Assembly (NCBI GenBank): GCA_903873585.1
Contig: CAIQOV010000003.1
Location: forward strand, 1-64,000
Direction of reading: 5' to 3'
DNA: 64,000 nucleotides
From: an uncultured Rhodobacterales bacterium
Lineage (GTDB): Bacteria > Pseudomonadota > Alphaproteobacteria > Rhodobacterales > Rhodobacteraceae
Shown: positions 28,599 through 37,816 of the stretch, in pieces
How positions within the stretch are numbered: position 1 is the stretch's first letter
Layout of the letters: each line of letters starts with the position of its first letter
Translations under genes and position numbers: made by a program
Notes under the pieces: generated by a model
What the model was told of the DNA's origin: nothing
The model's database searches: none
The model's input: the letters and a program-made list of their open reading frames with translations, nothing else

Positions 28599-29863
28599 AT
28601 GACCTTCACGTTCGAGGAATAGGCGCGCTGCGTGCTGATCAGGCTGGTCAATTCCGATGTCACATCGGTGGTCGACTGCTCCATGCTGTGGCCCACAACG
28701 TTGCCCGTGGGCCCATCGCCCGCATCCCACAAGTAGAATGCGCCCGAATCTGCGGTGACATTGTAAGTTTGGTCAGAAAGAGTGGCCAAGCCGTTGGGAT
28801 TGGCCACATCAACCACGGGAATTTGGTAGACAACCTTGGAAAAGCCCTGCCCGTAGTTGGCGTGCAGAAACCCGCTGTCATCCACCTCTACCCCGATCAG
28901 GCGCGACACGGGGTTGCCATTGGTCGCCTTGCCAATCGGCGAGAAATTAGAGACCAACTGCGACATTCCCCCTTTTTCGCCAACGATGCCTATGTTCAGG
29001 TCCATCGCCCCGCCGCCCGTCGTCAGCGCGATCAGGCCGGTGGTGCTGTTATAAGCCGGGCTGGTGCCTAGCGCCGTGACAGAGGCGATTGTGCCCCCCG
29101 ACCCTTGGGTGCCATCAAACGTGACCGTGTAAGACCCGATCACCGCCCCACCAGAGGCGCTGTCAGAAATGCTCATGGTCCAAGTGTTTGTGGCAGCAGC
29201 CCCAGTCGCCGCGACCGAGGGGGTGAAGACATAATCCAGCGTTTCTTGCCCGCCAAGGTTGCCGTAGTAGGGCACCGACATCGAATAGGTCTGCCCGCTG
29301 GCCCCCGCTTGGGTGGCGGTTGCGGGCAAGTTGGCCGATAAAGACATGGCAGTTGTCGGGTTCGCCTCTAGCAAATTGGGGTCAATTTGCACCGGGGTTA
29401 GGGCGTTCATCGTGTTGCGCGGAAAGGTGCCCATCGTGCCATCGGCGTTGGCAGGCCACCCCATCAGCACTTGGCCCGACGTGGTGCGCAAAATGCCATC
29501 AGCGTCGGGCGCAAACGATCCGGTCGTGGCCAAACTGACCGGAGGAGAGGTATCCCCCCGATGAACGGCATCAATGGTCGTGACCGGCATAAAACCGCGC
29601 CCGTCCATCGCCAGATCGGTGGCATTCGACGTGGCCAGCAGGGGGCCATGTTCATCAATCAGGCGGTGCGTGGTCGACCGCACGCCACCCGCCGAATAGG
29701 AAGAGCTTAGATCGCCATGCATGACGACCGAATAAAAATCAGACGTTACCCGCTTGTACCCATAGGTAGAGGCGTTCGCGATATTGTCTGAAATGGTGGA
29801 CAGGCGGTTCGCGTTCACGTTCAGCCCCGCCACCCCCGCGTTCAGCGAAGAAGAGATCGTCAT
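28544..29863 (-). CDS. flgE: Flagellar hook protein FlgE with replaced C-terminus
   Basis: Builds the universal joint between rod and filament. ATG 29863 gives MTISSSLNAGVAGLNVNANR, with the flagellar rod/hook motif SDNIANASTYGYKR. The C-terminal D0 helix begins normally (SELTSLISTQRAYSSNVKVIQT) but then reads VGLSLASATRLPVAT, which is antisense to the flagellin stub rather than the usual ending near LLNLKR. True coding thus stops near 28589 and about 12 to 15 terminal residues are lost. The D0 helix is needed for hook assembly, so function is probably impaired. It follows motB by 87 bases. Confidence 0.88.
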   Translation of the reverse strand: MTISSSLNAGVAGLNVNANRLSTISDNIANASTYGYKRVTSDFYSVVMHGDLSSSYSAGGVRSTTHRLIDEHGPLLATSNATDLAMDGRGFMPVTTIDAVHRGDTSPPVSLATTGSFAPDADGILRTTSGQVLMGWPANADGTMGTFPRNTMNALTPVQIDPNLLEANPTTAMSLSANLPATATQAGASGQTYSMSVPYYGNLGGQETLDYVFTPSVAATGAAATNTWTMSISDSASGGAVIGSYTVTFDGTQGSGGTIASVTALGTSPAYNSTTGLIALTTGGGAMDLNIGIVGEKGGMSQLVSNFSPIGKATNGNPVSRLIGVEVDDSGFLHANYGQGFSKVVYQIPVVDVANPNGLATLSDQTYNVTADSGAFYLWDAGDGPTGNVVGHSMEQSTTDVTSELTSLISTQRAYSSNVKVIQTVGLSLASATRLPVAT

Positions 29864-29950
29864 CAATAGCGCCTTTCTGCAGCTAGGTCGGACAGGGCCA
29901 ACCTGCACGCTTGGGCTTAAGAAAGAGCTAACAGATAAAATGCGATGCTT

Positions 29951-30766
29951 TTAACGGTCTGCCCGCAGCAAAATCACCTCGACCCGATTGTTGCGCACCG
30001 CCATCGGGTTGGCGGTAACGGGCTGGCGGTCGGCATGGCCGCTGATGCGCGCGATACGGCTTTGGTCTAGGCCCGATTGTTGCAGCAGCTGGCGCAAGGC
30101 TTGGGCGCGCGCGGCTGAAAGATCCCAGATGGGGCTTTTGATCAGCGTGATCGGATAAGTGCGCACATAGCCTTCAACCGCGACGGCGTTGGATGTCATC
30201 GCCATCACCTCTGCCAACAGCGCGGCAATCTCGGCCAAGGTTTGGGTCGGCTGGGCGCTGTCAGCGTCAAACAAGGGGCTGTCGGCGGTGTCAAACACGT
30301 CGATCACCAAGCCCTCGTCGGTGACTTTGGTCACCACATGGCTCAGCAACCGCTGCATCGTTTGGCTTTCGCCGCCCTTGCCCTCTAGCACCGATTGCAG
30401 GCGCTTTAGGGCAGCGTCTTGCGCGGCGGCACTGGCTGCAGCATCAGATTTTGCAGCGTCAGCAGCGGATTGGCCCGTGCCCGTTTGGGCCAGCGTGTTG
30501 TCTTCTTGCACCGAGTCGCCGCCAAAAACCCCTTCCCCGCCCGCTGCGGTGCGCAGGTGAACGGCTGTCGGATCGAAATAATCCGCAATGCCCTTGCGTT
30601 GCTCTTCTGTCGTTGCGCTTAACAGCCACATCAGCATGAAAAAGGCCATCATGGCTGTCACAAAGTCGGCATAGGCAATTTTCCATGCCCCACCGTGGTG
30701 ACCGCCATCGACGACGTTCTTCTTGCGTTTGATGATAACTGGCGCGCCATTTGCTGGCCCTGCCAT
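29951..30766 (-). CDS. motB: Flagellar motor stator protein MotB
   Basis: Peptidoglycan-anchored half of the proton-driven stator. The N-terminal cytoplasmic segment is followed by the single transmembrane helix with the proton-binding aspartate (AYADFVTAMMAFFMLMWLL, residues 31-49), a linker, and an OmpA-like domain (about 150-265) with SAARAQALRQLL and ISGHADRQPV. Length is 271. No motA is adjacent in the window. The order motB-flgE is usual in the order; flgK, flgL and flgI, which normally follow, are missing past the junction at 28.59 kb. Confidence 0.92.
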   Translation of the reverse strand: MAGPANGAPVIIKRKKNVVDGGHHGGAWKIAYADFVTAMMAFFMLMWLLSATTEEQRKGIADYFDPTAVHLRTAAGGEGVFGGDSVQEDNTLAQTGTGQSAADAAKSDAAASAAAQDAALKRLQSVLEGKGGESQTMQRLLSHVVTKVTDEGLVIDVFDTADSPLFDADSAQPTQTLAEIAALLAEVMAMTSNAVAVEGYVRTYPITLIKSPIWDLSAARAQALRQLLQQSGLDQSRIARISGHADRQPVTANPMAVRNNRVEVILLRADR

Positions 30767-30796
30767 TCCACACCCGTAATCTACCCAAGGCCAACC

Positions 30797-31753
30797 CTAG
30801 GCGATCTTTATGAACCCCGGCTTAACCGGCGACATTTTAATGACTTTCTCTTGCGCGCGCACAAAGTGGGCCTGAACATGAAGGCCGATCATAGTGTAAT
30901 CGGCCACGAACTGTTCAGCGGCCTTGCGGCTTAGGGCAGATTCAATCGTTAAGCCCTGCTCGCACGACAGGCCGTTGAAGGCGATAGACGGGGTGTGGCC
31001 GCGCACCGTTAAGAAATCAACAAAATCGCGGATCGACACGTCACCAAGCCCGGTCAGAATAACGTCATACCGCTGAAAGGCTTGATTAACGCAAACCAAA
31101 CCATGGTCGGCAAACCGCGTTTCGAAATGCGCAATCATCTTGCGGTCAAGCCCAACAGCCACGGCAGGCCACGGGTCAACGGTATGGCAGCCCATATCCG
31201 CCAAATGTTTGATCTGCGGCGCAAGGTCTGACCGTCTTTGATCAGCCCCAAGAAAGAAGTCATACAGCGCGTCACTTTGCGCGCAAAACGCAACATCCAC
31301 GCCAGAGGTGCGCCCCAAGGCCAGAACGGCGGCTTGGGTCAGCCCTTCGCAAAGACCTGTCATCTGCAATCCGCCGGGGCCAAAGAAATCGGGCCTTTCG
31401 ACAGCGGTCCAAATACCCAAATCGCGCAACTTTTGTTCAACACAGGCGGCAGCGCGCAGGTCGGTAAGATGCACGCACAGGTCAAACAGGTCTGGCGCAG
31501 CTTGTGCGCCGACGGGCACCATCGCCAGACGCACACCCAAAGTGGCCATGATGCCGATAGCGGCCTTCGCACAGCCATGCGGCATTTGTGTGGCAACAGG
31601 CCCGCTGCCTTTGCTCAAAACCGCCGCAGCCATGGCATGGGGCAGGTTAAAATGCCGCGCAAGTTGAGAACTGGCCGTACCACAAAGCGGCCCGGGCGAT
31701 AGCAAAACAACATCTACACTTTCGTGCAACTTATGGCATATATTCAATCTCAT
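30797..31753 (-). CDS. Protein of unknown function next to motB
   Basis: A 318-residue protein that I do not assign to a family. It has no signal peptide or membrane helices, contains about nine cysteines, and looks like an alpha/beta protein (VDVVLLSPGP near the start; YDVILTGLGDVSIRDFVDFL near residue 235). ATG 31753 directly abuts a GGAG, leaving no spacing; the TTG two codons later would have a proper six-base spacer and may be the true start. It precedes motB by 30 bases on the same strand, so a flagellar or chemosensory role is possible. Confidence 0.7.
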   Translation of the reverse strand: MRLNICHKLHESVDVVLLSPGPLCGTASSQLARHFNLPHAMAAAVLSKGSGPVATQMPHGCAKAAIGIMATLGVRLAMVPVGAQAAPDLFDLCVHLTDLRAAACVEQKLRDLGIWTAVERPDFFGPGGLQMTGLCEGLTQAAVLALGRTSGVDVAFCAQSDALYDFFLGADQRRSDLAPQIKHLADMGCHTVDPWPAVAVGLDRKMIAHFETRFADHGLVCVNQAFQRYDVILTGLGDVSIRDFVDFLTVRGHTPSIAFNGLSCEQGLTIESALSRKAAEQFVADYTMIGLHVQAHFVRAQEKVIKMSPVKPGFIKIA

Positions 31754-31897
31754 CTCCAGGTCACTGAGTGATCCGACAGGCAGCGCCAGATCCGTTTGCG
31801 GTCTGAATGTCTACAAAGTGATTAATTTGGTAATTTTGAGGTGTCGATAGATATTTCTTTTGAATTTTACCGAAAAAAATCCGGAAAAATCACTTTC

Positions 31898-31914
31898 TGC
31901 CTAAACTTTAGGCA
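31898..31914. promoter_or_regulatory. Perfect 8-8 palindrome, candidate operator
   Basis: TGCCTAAACTTTAGGCA is a perfect inverted repeat around one base, in an AT-rich 173-base gap upstream of the unknown gene at 30797-31753 and just behind the oxidoreductase stop. A one-base centre favours protein binding over an RNA hairpin. It resembles metalloregulator operators in shape only; no regulator is identified. Confidence 0.5.
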
Positions 31915-31926
31915 ATTTCGAATAGC

Positions 31927-33960
31927 CTAAACCACGCAAAGCAACCTTAAGGCATCATAAATCGCCGCATGGATGTTGCGCGCTTCGATCGCGTCACCAA
32001 TGCGGAACAGTTGAAACCCTGCCGGACCGCCGCCAAGACTTTGCGGTTGGCTGGCAATCAGCGCTTCATAATCCACCGCCCCTAGGTTGACCGAGCGAGG
32101 TTTCAGCGCGAAATATAACTCATCCAAAGGTGCAGTTCCGTGGTTCACCACCACCTGATCGAAACTGCGCGTGATACCCAGCTTGCTATAATCGCTGTCG
32201 ATGGTGGCCTTAATAAGATTGCCCTCTTTGGCGACAGAGGTCAGCCGATAGGTCACGGTAAACGTCACCTTCTTATCCTGAATGGCGCGCATATAGGGCA
32301 CCAAGTTCATCGCCATCACATCTGGGGCAAAGGTGCGGTCAGGCGTCATCACCTCTACCACAGCGCCGGATTCGGCCAGCAGTTGGGCGGCTTGCAGCGC
32401 GGTGTGGTCGCCTGCATCATCGTATAGCAGCACGTTTTGGCCCGGCTTCACATCGCCTGACAGAATATCCCAAGCAGAAACAGTCAGCTCATTGCCTGCG
32501 GCCAGAATATCCTTTTGCGCGATGCCACCCGTGGCGATGATAACGACATCGGGGTTCAGGGCGGTGACATCCTCATCCTCGGCCCAAGTGTTAAAGCGAA
32601 ACTCTACCCCCAGCGCCGCGCATTGCGCCATGCGCCAGTCGGTGATGCCGATCATCTCGGCCCGGCGTTTGGTTTGGGCGATCAGGCGCACTTGGCCGCC
32701 GGCTTCGGGCGCGGCTTCAAACACTGTCACCTTATGTCCGCGCTCGGCCGCAACGCGTGCCGCCTCTAGCCCCGCAGGGCCAGCGCCCACGACGACGACC
32801 TGCCGCTTGGTGGCGGCGGGCGTGATCGTGTGGGGCATGGTTTCTTCGCGGCCCGTGGCGGGGTTGTGGATGCAAAGCGCCATGCCACCTTGATAGATGC
32901 GGTCAAGGCAATAGGTCGCCCCTACGCAGGGGCGAATGTCCTGCTCGCGCCCTTCGATGATCTTTTGCACAATATGCGGGTCTGCCATGTGCGCGCGGGT
33001 CATCCCCACCATATCCAACTGCCCCGAGGCTATGGCATGCCGCGCCGTCGCCACATCTGGAATGCGCGAAGCGTGGAAAGTGGGCATCCCCACTTCGGCT
33101 TTCATGCGGCCCGCAAAATCTAGGTGCGGGGCAGATTTCATGCCATGAATCGGGATCACATCGGTCATAGCGGCATCGGTATGGATGCGGCCTTTGATGA
33201 TGTTCAAAAAGTCGACCAAGCCGCTGTCGCGGAACATTTTGCCAATCGCCACACCTTCATCAGCGTCGATCCCGCCTGCTTCAGCCTCATCCGCGGTGTA
33301 GCGCATGCCCAAAAGGAACGTGTCGCCCACCCGTTTGCGCACAGCGGCCAACATCTCCATCGCAAAGCGCGCACGGTTTTCAAGACTGCCGCCGTAAGGG
33401 GCGGGCAGGGCGTTGGTGAAAGGTGACATGAACTGGTCAAGCAGGTGGCCGTAGCATTCAAACTCTACCCCGTCCAAACCCGCCTCTTTCATCCGCTCGG
33501 CAGCATCGGCGAAATCGTTGATCACACGGGTGATATCCCAATCTTCCATCACCTTGGGAAAGGCGCGGTGGCTGGGTTCGCGGGCGGGCCCTGCGGCCAG
33601 CACCGGCAACCAATCGCCCTTGTCCCAACGGGTGCGCCGGCCAAGGTGCGTCAGCTGAATCATCACCGCAGCGCCTGCTTCATGGCAATCGTCAGCGATG
33701 CGCTTCATCCACGGAACCACCTCGTCCTTATAGGCCAGAACGTTGTTGAACACGGGCGGCGAGTCTTTTGACACAGCGGCAGACCCCGCCGTCATCACCA
33801 TCGCCACGCCTGCCTTGGCCCGTTCCAGATGATACAGGCGGTAGCGGTCTTTGGGCATCCCGTCTTCGGGATATGCGGGTTCATGGCTGGTCGTCATGAT
33901 CCGGTTGCGCAGGGTCAGGTGTTTGAGTTTGTAGGGCTGCAACAAGGGATCGTTTGACAT
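31927..33960 (-). CDS. NADH:flavin oxidoreductase with FAD/NAD domain (N-demethylase/dienoyl reductase type)
   Basis: Old-yellow-enzyme TIM barrel (residues 1-340; LTLRNRIMTTSHEP, VMIQLTHLGRRT, YGHLLDQFMSPFTN) fused to an iron-sulfur motif (CVGATYCLDRI then C-I-H-N-P) and a Rossmann domain with VVVVGAGPAGLEAARVAAERGHKV. This is the layout of trimethylamine dehydrogenase, 2,4-dienoyl-CoA reductase and the N-methylproline/dimethylglycine demethylases. ATG 33960 gives 677 residues. Methylamine-type demethylase is my preferred reading for this lineage, but the substrate is unresolved and no betaine genes are adjacent. Confidence 0.82.
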   Translation of the reverse strand: MSNDPLLQPYKLKHLTLRNRIMTTSHEPAYPEDGMPKDRYRLYHLERAKAGVAMVMTAGSAAVSKDSPPVFNNVLAYKDEVVPWMKRIADDCHEAGAAVMIQLTHLGRRTRWDKGDWLPVLAAGPAREPSHRAFPKVMEDWDITRVINDFADAAERMKEAGLDGVEFECYGHLLDQFMSPFTNALPAPYGGSLENRARFAMEMLAAVRKRVGDTFLLGMRYTADEAEAGGIDADEGVAIGKMFRDSGLVDFLNIIKGRIHTDAAMTDVIPIHGMKSAPHLDFAGRMKAEVGMPTFHASRIPDVATARHAIASGQLDMVGMTRAHMADPHIVQKIIEGREQDIRPCVGATYCLDRIYQGGMALCIHNPATGREETMPHTITPAATKRQVVVVGAGPAGLEAARVAAERGHKVTVFEAAPEAGGQVRLIAQTKRRAEMIGITDWRMAQCAALGVEFRFNTWAEDEDVTALNPDVVIIATGGIAQKDILAAGNELTVSAWDILSGDVKPGQNVLLYDDAGDHTALQAAQLLAESGAVVEVMTPDRTFAPDVMAMNLVPYMRAIQDKKVTFTVTYRLTSVAKEGNLIKATIDSDYSKLGITRSFDQVVVNHGTAPLDELYFALKPRSVNLGAVDYEALIASQPQSLGGGPAGFQLFRIGDAIEARNIHAAIYDALRLLCVV

Positions 33961-34216
33961 GATAGCCTCCGGTTTTGGATGCAGACTAGGGCCTGCGCAA
34001 GAAACGGCGCGCGCATTTGCGACCCGCCTTTGAGGCAGCGTGACAAATGGGGCGGGCAGAGGCAAGATGCGAAGTGGGCTGGTCTGGTCCGTGCTGGCTT
34101 GAACAGATACACGTGGCAAACGCCCTACGCTTTGCTAACCTGCGGTGAAAGTGCGTCATTTCAGCTTTGCGGCATGGCGCGGCCCAGATGCTGAAAACCC
34201 CTTATTAGGGACACAT

Positions 34217-35146
34217 ATGCCCATGACCCAATCCCCCCCCTTTGCCGCAGGCATTGACCTAGGCGGCACCAAGATCGAGGCGCAAATCTTCGATTTTTCC
34301 TTTAATAGGGTCACATTTCACCGCATCCCCACACCGCAAACCTATGACGCGCTGGTGGCAGCGATGGCCGACCAGATTTCTTGGGTTGAAAGCCACGCAA
34401 CGGGCTTACCACTTGGCATTGCGGCGGCGGGGTTGATCCACCCCGTCACAGGGATTGCGCTTACCGCGAACCTTCCCGCATCGGGCAAACCCTTTCCCGC
34501 TGACATCGCTTTGGCCGCTGGCCGCGCTGTTACCTACATCAACGACTGCCGCGCGCAGGCCCTGTCAGAGGCGCAGTTTGGCGCGGCCAAGGGCTATGCT
34601 TCGGCGCTGTGCTTGAACTTGGGCACGGGCATTGCGGGCGGGTTTGTCGTGGGTGGGGCGCTGTTGCCAAGCGCGCTTGGGTTGGGCGGCGAATACGGCC
34701 ACTTCGCCTTGCCCGCCCATGTTGTGCAAGCCCACGCCTTGCCCATCATTGCCTGTGGATGCGGGCGAAGTGGTTGTATGGAAACGCTCATCTCAGGCCC
34801 CGGCTTGGCGCGCATTGTGCAACATCGCACAGGCCGCAGCCTGACAGCGCAGCAAATCGTGGCGCTGCGCGCCAATGATGCAGCGATTGCGCAGTGCTGG
34901 GCCATCTGGTGCGACCTTGCGGCAGAACTGATCCACACCCTATCCCTTACGCTAGACCCTGCCTGCATCGTGCTGGCAGGTGGCCTTTCGCAAGCGCCGA
35001 ATTTGGTGGATGATCTAACCCAAGCCGCCAGCAAATCCGCCCTGCGCGGCTACGCCCCGCCGCCCATTCTTATGGCGCAAGGCGGCGATGCCACAGCGGC
35101 ACGTGGCGCGGCCTATGCCGCTTTTCTGGAACGGGGGCGCGCATGA
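34217..35146 (+). CDS. ROK-family sugar kinase (probable N-acetylglucosamine kinase)
   Basis: Phosphorylates a hexose or amino sugar at O6. ATP-binding AAGIDLGGTKIEAQIF lies at the N-terminus, the phosphate motif NLGTGIAGGFVVGG in the middle, and the ROK zinc-binding CGCGRSGCMETLISG near residue 190. ATG 34217 has an AGGGA site; ATG 34223 is an alternative. The four-base overlap with nagA makes N-acetylglucosamine the likely substrate. Length is 309. Confidence 0.88.
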   Translation: MPMTQSPPFAAGIDLGGTKIEAQIFDFSFNRVTFHRIPTPQTYDALVAAMADQISWVESHATGLPLGIAAAGLIHPVTGIALTANLPASGKPFPADIALAAGRAVTYINDCRAQALSEAQFGAAKGYASALCLNLGTGIAGGFVVGGALLPSALGLGGEYGHFALPAHVVQAHALPIIACGCGRSGCMETLISGPGLARIVQHRTGRSLTAQQIVALRANDAAIAQCWAIWCDLAAELIHTLSLTLDPACIVLAGGLSQAPNLVDDLTQAASKSALRGYAPPPILMAQGGDATAARGAAYAAFLERGRA

Positions 35147-36252
35147 CATCGCAAACAACCTATCTGCACCCCGACCAAATCTTTGACGGCGACGCGCTGC
35201 GCAAGGGCTATGTTGCGGTGAAAAGCGGCTCTATTACAGGGATTTTAGACACTCTGCCCACAGGGGCCACCGCGCAAACCCTGCAAGGCACCCTGTCGCC
35301 CGGCTTCCTTGACCTGCAAGTCAACGGCGGTGGCGATGCGTTGCTGAACAACACCCCCACAATGCAAGCCATGCAAACCATGGCCGCCGCCCATCGGCGC
35401 TTTGGCACGGTGGGCATTGTGCCCACCGTCATCACCGACGCGCCTGAGGTGCTTGACCGCGCCGCCGAAGCCGCCCTGCACGCGCAGGGCCTGCCCGACA
35501 TCTTGGGCCTGCACATCGAAGGCCCGCATCTTTGCCTTGCCCGCCGTGGCACCCATGCCGCCCAATTCATCCGCCCCTTGGATGCGCGCACCCTGTCGGT
35601 CGTGCATCGCCTGCGCGAGGCGGGTGTGGCGGTGATGATCACCCTAGCGCCAGAGGCGGTTTCTGCGGGCCAAATCGCGAACCTTGTGGCGATGGGCGCC
35701 GTGGTGTCGCTGGGCCATTCTGACGCCACAGCACAGCAAACCCGCGCTTGTCTGGCCGAGGGGGCAAGCTGCTTCACCCACCTGTTCAACGCCATGTCGC
35801 CCATGCTGGCCCGCGCGGCGGGCGTGACGGGGGCGGCGATCAACTCGACCGCCTATGCGGGCCTGATCTGCGACGGCGTGCACGTGGCGGATGAGATGGT
35901 GGCCCTAGCCCTGCGCGCAAGGCCGCAGGCGGATACGACCTTTCTGGTGTCAGACGCCATGGCAACGGTGGGCGGGGCAGATCATTTCACCCTATATGGT
36001 CAGGAAATCCGGCTGGTTGACGGACGTTTGATCAATGCCGAAGGCGCGCTGGCAGGGGCGCATACCACCATGGCGCAAGGGGTGGTGCGGTTGATCACGC
36101 ATCTGGGCCTAGACCCCGCCACAGCTTTGCGCATGGCCACAACCATTCCCGCTAGGGTGATGGGCCGCCCCACGGGGGTGATTGGGCAAAGCCTGACCGA
36201 TTGTGTGCTGCTGGGGCCTGATTGGGCGGTGATGCAAACGGGGCTGGCGTAA
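35143..36252 (+). CDS. nagA: N-acetylglucosamine-6-phosphate deacetylase
   Basis: Amidohydrolase that converts GlcNAc-6-phosphate to glucosamine-6-phosphate, in amino sugar catabolism or wall recycling. Metal and substrate motifs are visible: LDLQVNGGGD, GLHIEGPHLCLARRGTH, VSLGHSDAT, and CFTHLFNAMSP; the catalytic aspartate is in FLVSDAMATVG. Length is 369. It is coupled to the upstream ROK kinase and followed immediately by a MaoC gene. nagB is not in the window. Confidence 0.93.
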   Translation: MTSQTTYLHPDQIFDGDALRKGYVAVKSGSITGILDTLPTGATAQTLQGTLSPGFLDLQVNGGGDALLNNTPTMQAMQTMAAAHRRFGTVGIVPTVITDAPEVLDRAAEAALHAQGLPDILGLHIEGPHLCLARRGTHAAQFIRPLDARTLSVVHRLREAGVAVMITLAPEAVSAGQIANLVAMGAVVSLGHSDATAQQTRACLAEGASCFTHLFNAMSPMLARAAGVTGAAINSTAYAGLICDGVHVADEMVALALRARPQADTTFLVSDAMATVGGADHFTLYGQEIRLVDGRLINAEGALAGAHTTMAQGVVRLITHLGLDPATALRMATTIPARVMGRPTGVIGQSLTDCVLLGPDWAVMQTGLA

Positions 36253-36708
36253 ATGCTGGCGCGCGGCGTTTATACCTATGACCAAGTGCAGATCGGCGAC
36301 AGAATGTTGACCGATTGGGCCAAACTCACGCCCCAAGCGATCGACACGTTCGCCGCCCTGACCCAAGACCGCTTTGCCATTCACCTGTCAGACGAAGGGG
36401 CCCGCGCCCATGGGTTTGACAGGCGCGTCGCCCACGGCCTGCTGATCTTGTCGCTGGTTGAGGGGCTAAAATCTACCGCGCCAGCGCAGTTGGATGCCTT
36501 CGCCAGCCTTGGCTGGGAGTGGACATTTCGCGCGCCGGTTTTCGCGGGCGATAGCATTCGCGCCACGGTGACAGTGACAGCCAAAAGGGCAGCGGGGGCT
36601 GGGAAAGGGATGCTGACGCTATCTGTCAGCGTTGAAAACCAAGACGGCGCGGTTGTGCAGCACGGCCAAACACGGCTGATGGCGCGGCGCGCACCACCAG
36701 CCGCTTAG
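36253..36708 (+). CDS. MaoC-family dehydratase (hot-dog fold)
   Basis: A 151-residue single hot-dog protein resembling (R)-specific enoyl-CoA hydratases. The hydratase motif appears as FAALTQDRFAIHLSDEGARAHGFDRRVAHGLL, with the catalytic Asp-x4-His pattern and a conserved glycine-histidine-glycine core. Start codon follows the nagA stop without a gap. It may be an acyl-CoA hydratase; the link to amino sugar metabolism is only positional. It converges with galU five bases later. Confidence 0.85.
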   Translation: MLARGVYTYDQVQIGDRMLTDWAKLTPQAIDTFAALTQDRFAIHLSDEGARAHGFDRRVAHGLLILSLVEGLKSTAPAQLDAFASLGWEWTFRAPVFAGDSIRATVTVTAKRAAGAGKGMLTLSVSVENQDGAVVQHGQTRLMARRAPPAA

Positions 36709-36713
36709 CGCCT

Positions 36714-37628
36714 TTATTGTGCCGCCTTTTGCATCGTGACCATGTCGTTCAGATAGGCCGAGAACTCTTCGTTCAAGTCAGGGCGCGCCAAGGCAAAGGC
36801 CACGGTTGCCTGCAAAAAGCCAGCTTTCGTTCCGCAATCATAGCGCTGGCCGCGAAAGCGAAAGCCGTAGACGGTGCCGGGGGTTTCAGCCTCTTTCGCG
36901 ATGGCGTCGGTCAACTGAATTTCACCGCCAGCGCCGGGCTTTAGCTTATCAAGGTTGTTCATCACCTTGGGTGACAAGATATAGCGCCCGATCACGGCAA
37001 GGTTTGACGGCGCTTCGCCTGCTTTGGGCTTTTCGACCATGCCTTTGACAGAAACGACCGACCCCATATCTTCGGCCACATCCAGCACGCCGTAAGACGA
37101 GGTCCGCTCGACCGGAACTTCCATCGCGGCGACGATGTTGCCGCCGGTTTGAGCATAGGCTTCAACCATTTGTTGCAGGCAAGGCTTTTCGGCGGCGATC
37201 ACGTCATCGGGCAGCAGAACGGCAAAGGGTTCGTCCGCCACCAAACGGCGCGCGCACCAGACGGCGTGGCCCAAACCCAGCGGGCGGTTCTGCCGCACAT
37301 AGGCGATGGCACCCGAATCCATGTTGGTTTCGCGCAAAATTTCCAGCAAAGCATCCTTGCCCGCACGGCGCAGGGTGGCTTCCAGTTCTGGCGAATAGTC
37401 GAAGTAATCTTCCAGTGCCGATTTGCCGCGCGAGGTGACAAAGATGAACTCTTTGATCCCTGCGGCCCGCGCCTCGTCAATCGCGTATTGAATCAGGGGG
37501 CGGTCGACCAAGGTGAGAATTTCCTTGGGGATAGATTTGGTCGCTGGCAAAAACCGTGTGCCCAACCCTGCCACGGGGAAGATGGCTTTGGTGACTTTCT
37601 TGATGCGACGCGTCTGAACTTCGGCCAT
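36714..37628 (-). CDS. galU: UTP-glucose-1-phosphate uridylyltransferase
   Basis: Makes UDP-glucose for surface polysaccharides and LPS. The nucleotidyl-transferase signature is FPVAGLGTRFLPATKSIPKE. Further motifs are LIQYAIDEARAAGI, the metal-binding VLLPDDVI, and VEKPKAGEAPSNLAVIGRYIL. ATG 37628 with a GGGTGAG site gives 304 residues; a GTG three codons earlier is less likely. It stands alone between the convergent MaoC gene and kdsB. Confidence 0.95.
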   Translation of the reverse strand: MAEVQTRRIKKVTKAIFPVAGLGTRFLPATKSIPKEILTLVDRPLIQYAIDEARAAGIKEFIFVTSRGKSALEDYFDYSPELEATLRRAGKDALLEILRETNMDSGAIAYVRQNRPLGLGHAVWCARRLVADEPFAVLLPDDVIAAEKPCLQQMVEAYAQTGGNIVAAMEVPVERTSSYGVLDVAEDMGSVVSVKGMVEKPKAGEAPSNLAVIGRYILSPKVMNNLDKLKPGAGGEIQLTDAIAKEAETPGTVYGFRFRGQRYDCGTKAGFLQATVAFALARPDLNEEFSAYLNDMVTMQKAAQ

Positions 37629-37816
37629 AGCACTCACCCAATTATGTTTTTGACGGTTGACCGTTCGCCGCGCATCTTAGCAGAGCGACTGTTAAAAGCA
37701 GATATCTGCGTTAGGATAAACGTTGAAAAAAAGTTCATATTTTTGACACACCTTGGTTCACAAAAGACGATAAATGAGATGAAAGCACAAAAAGTCATAT
37801 CGTTGCCGCAAAAATC

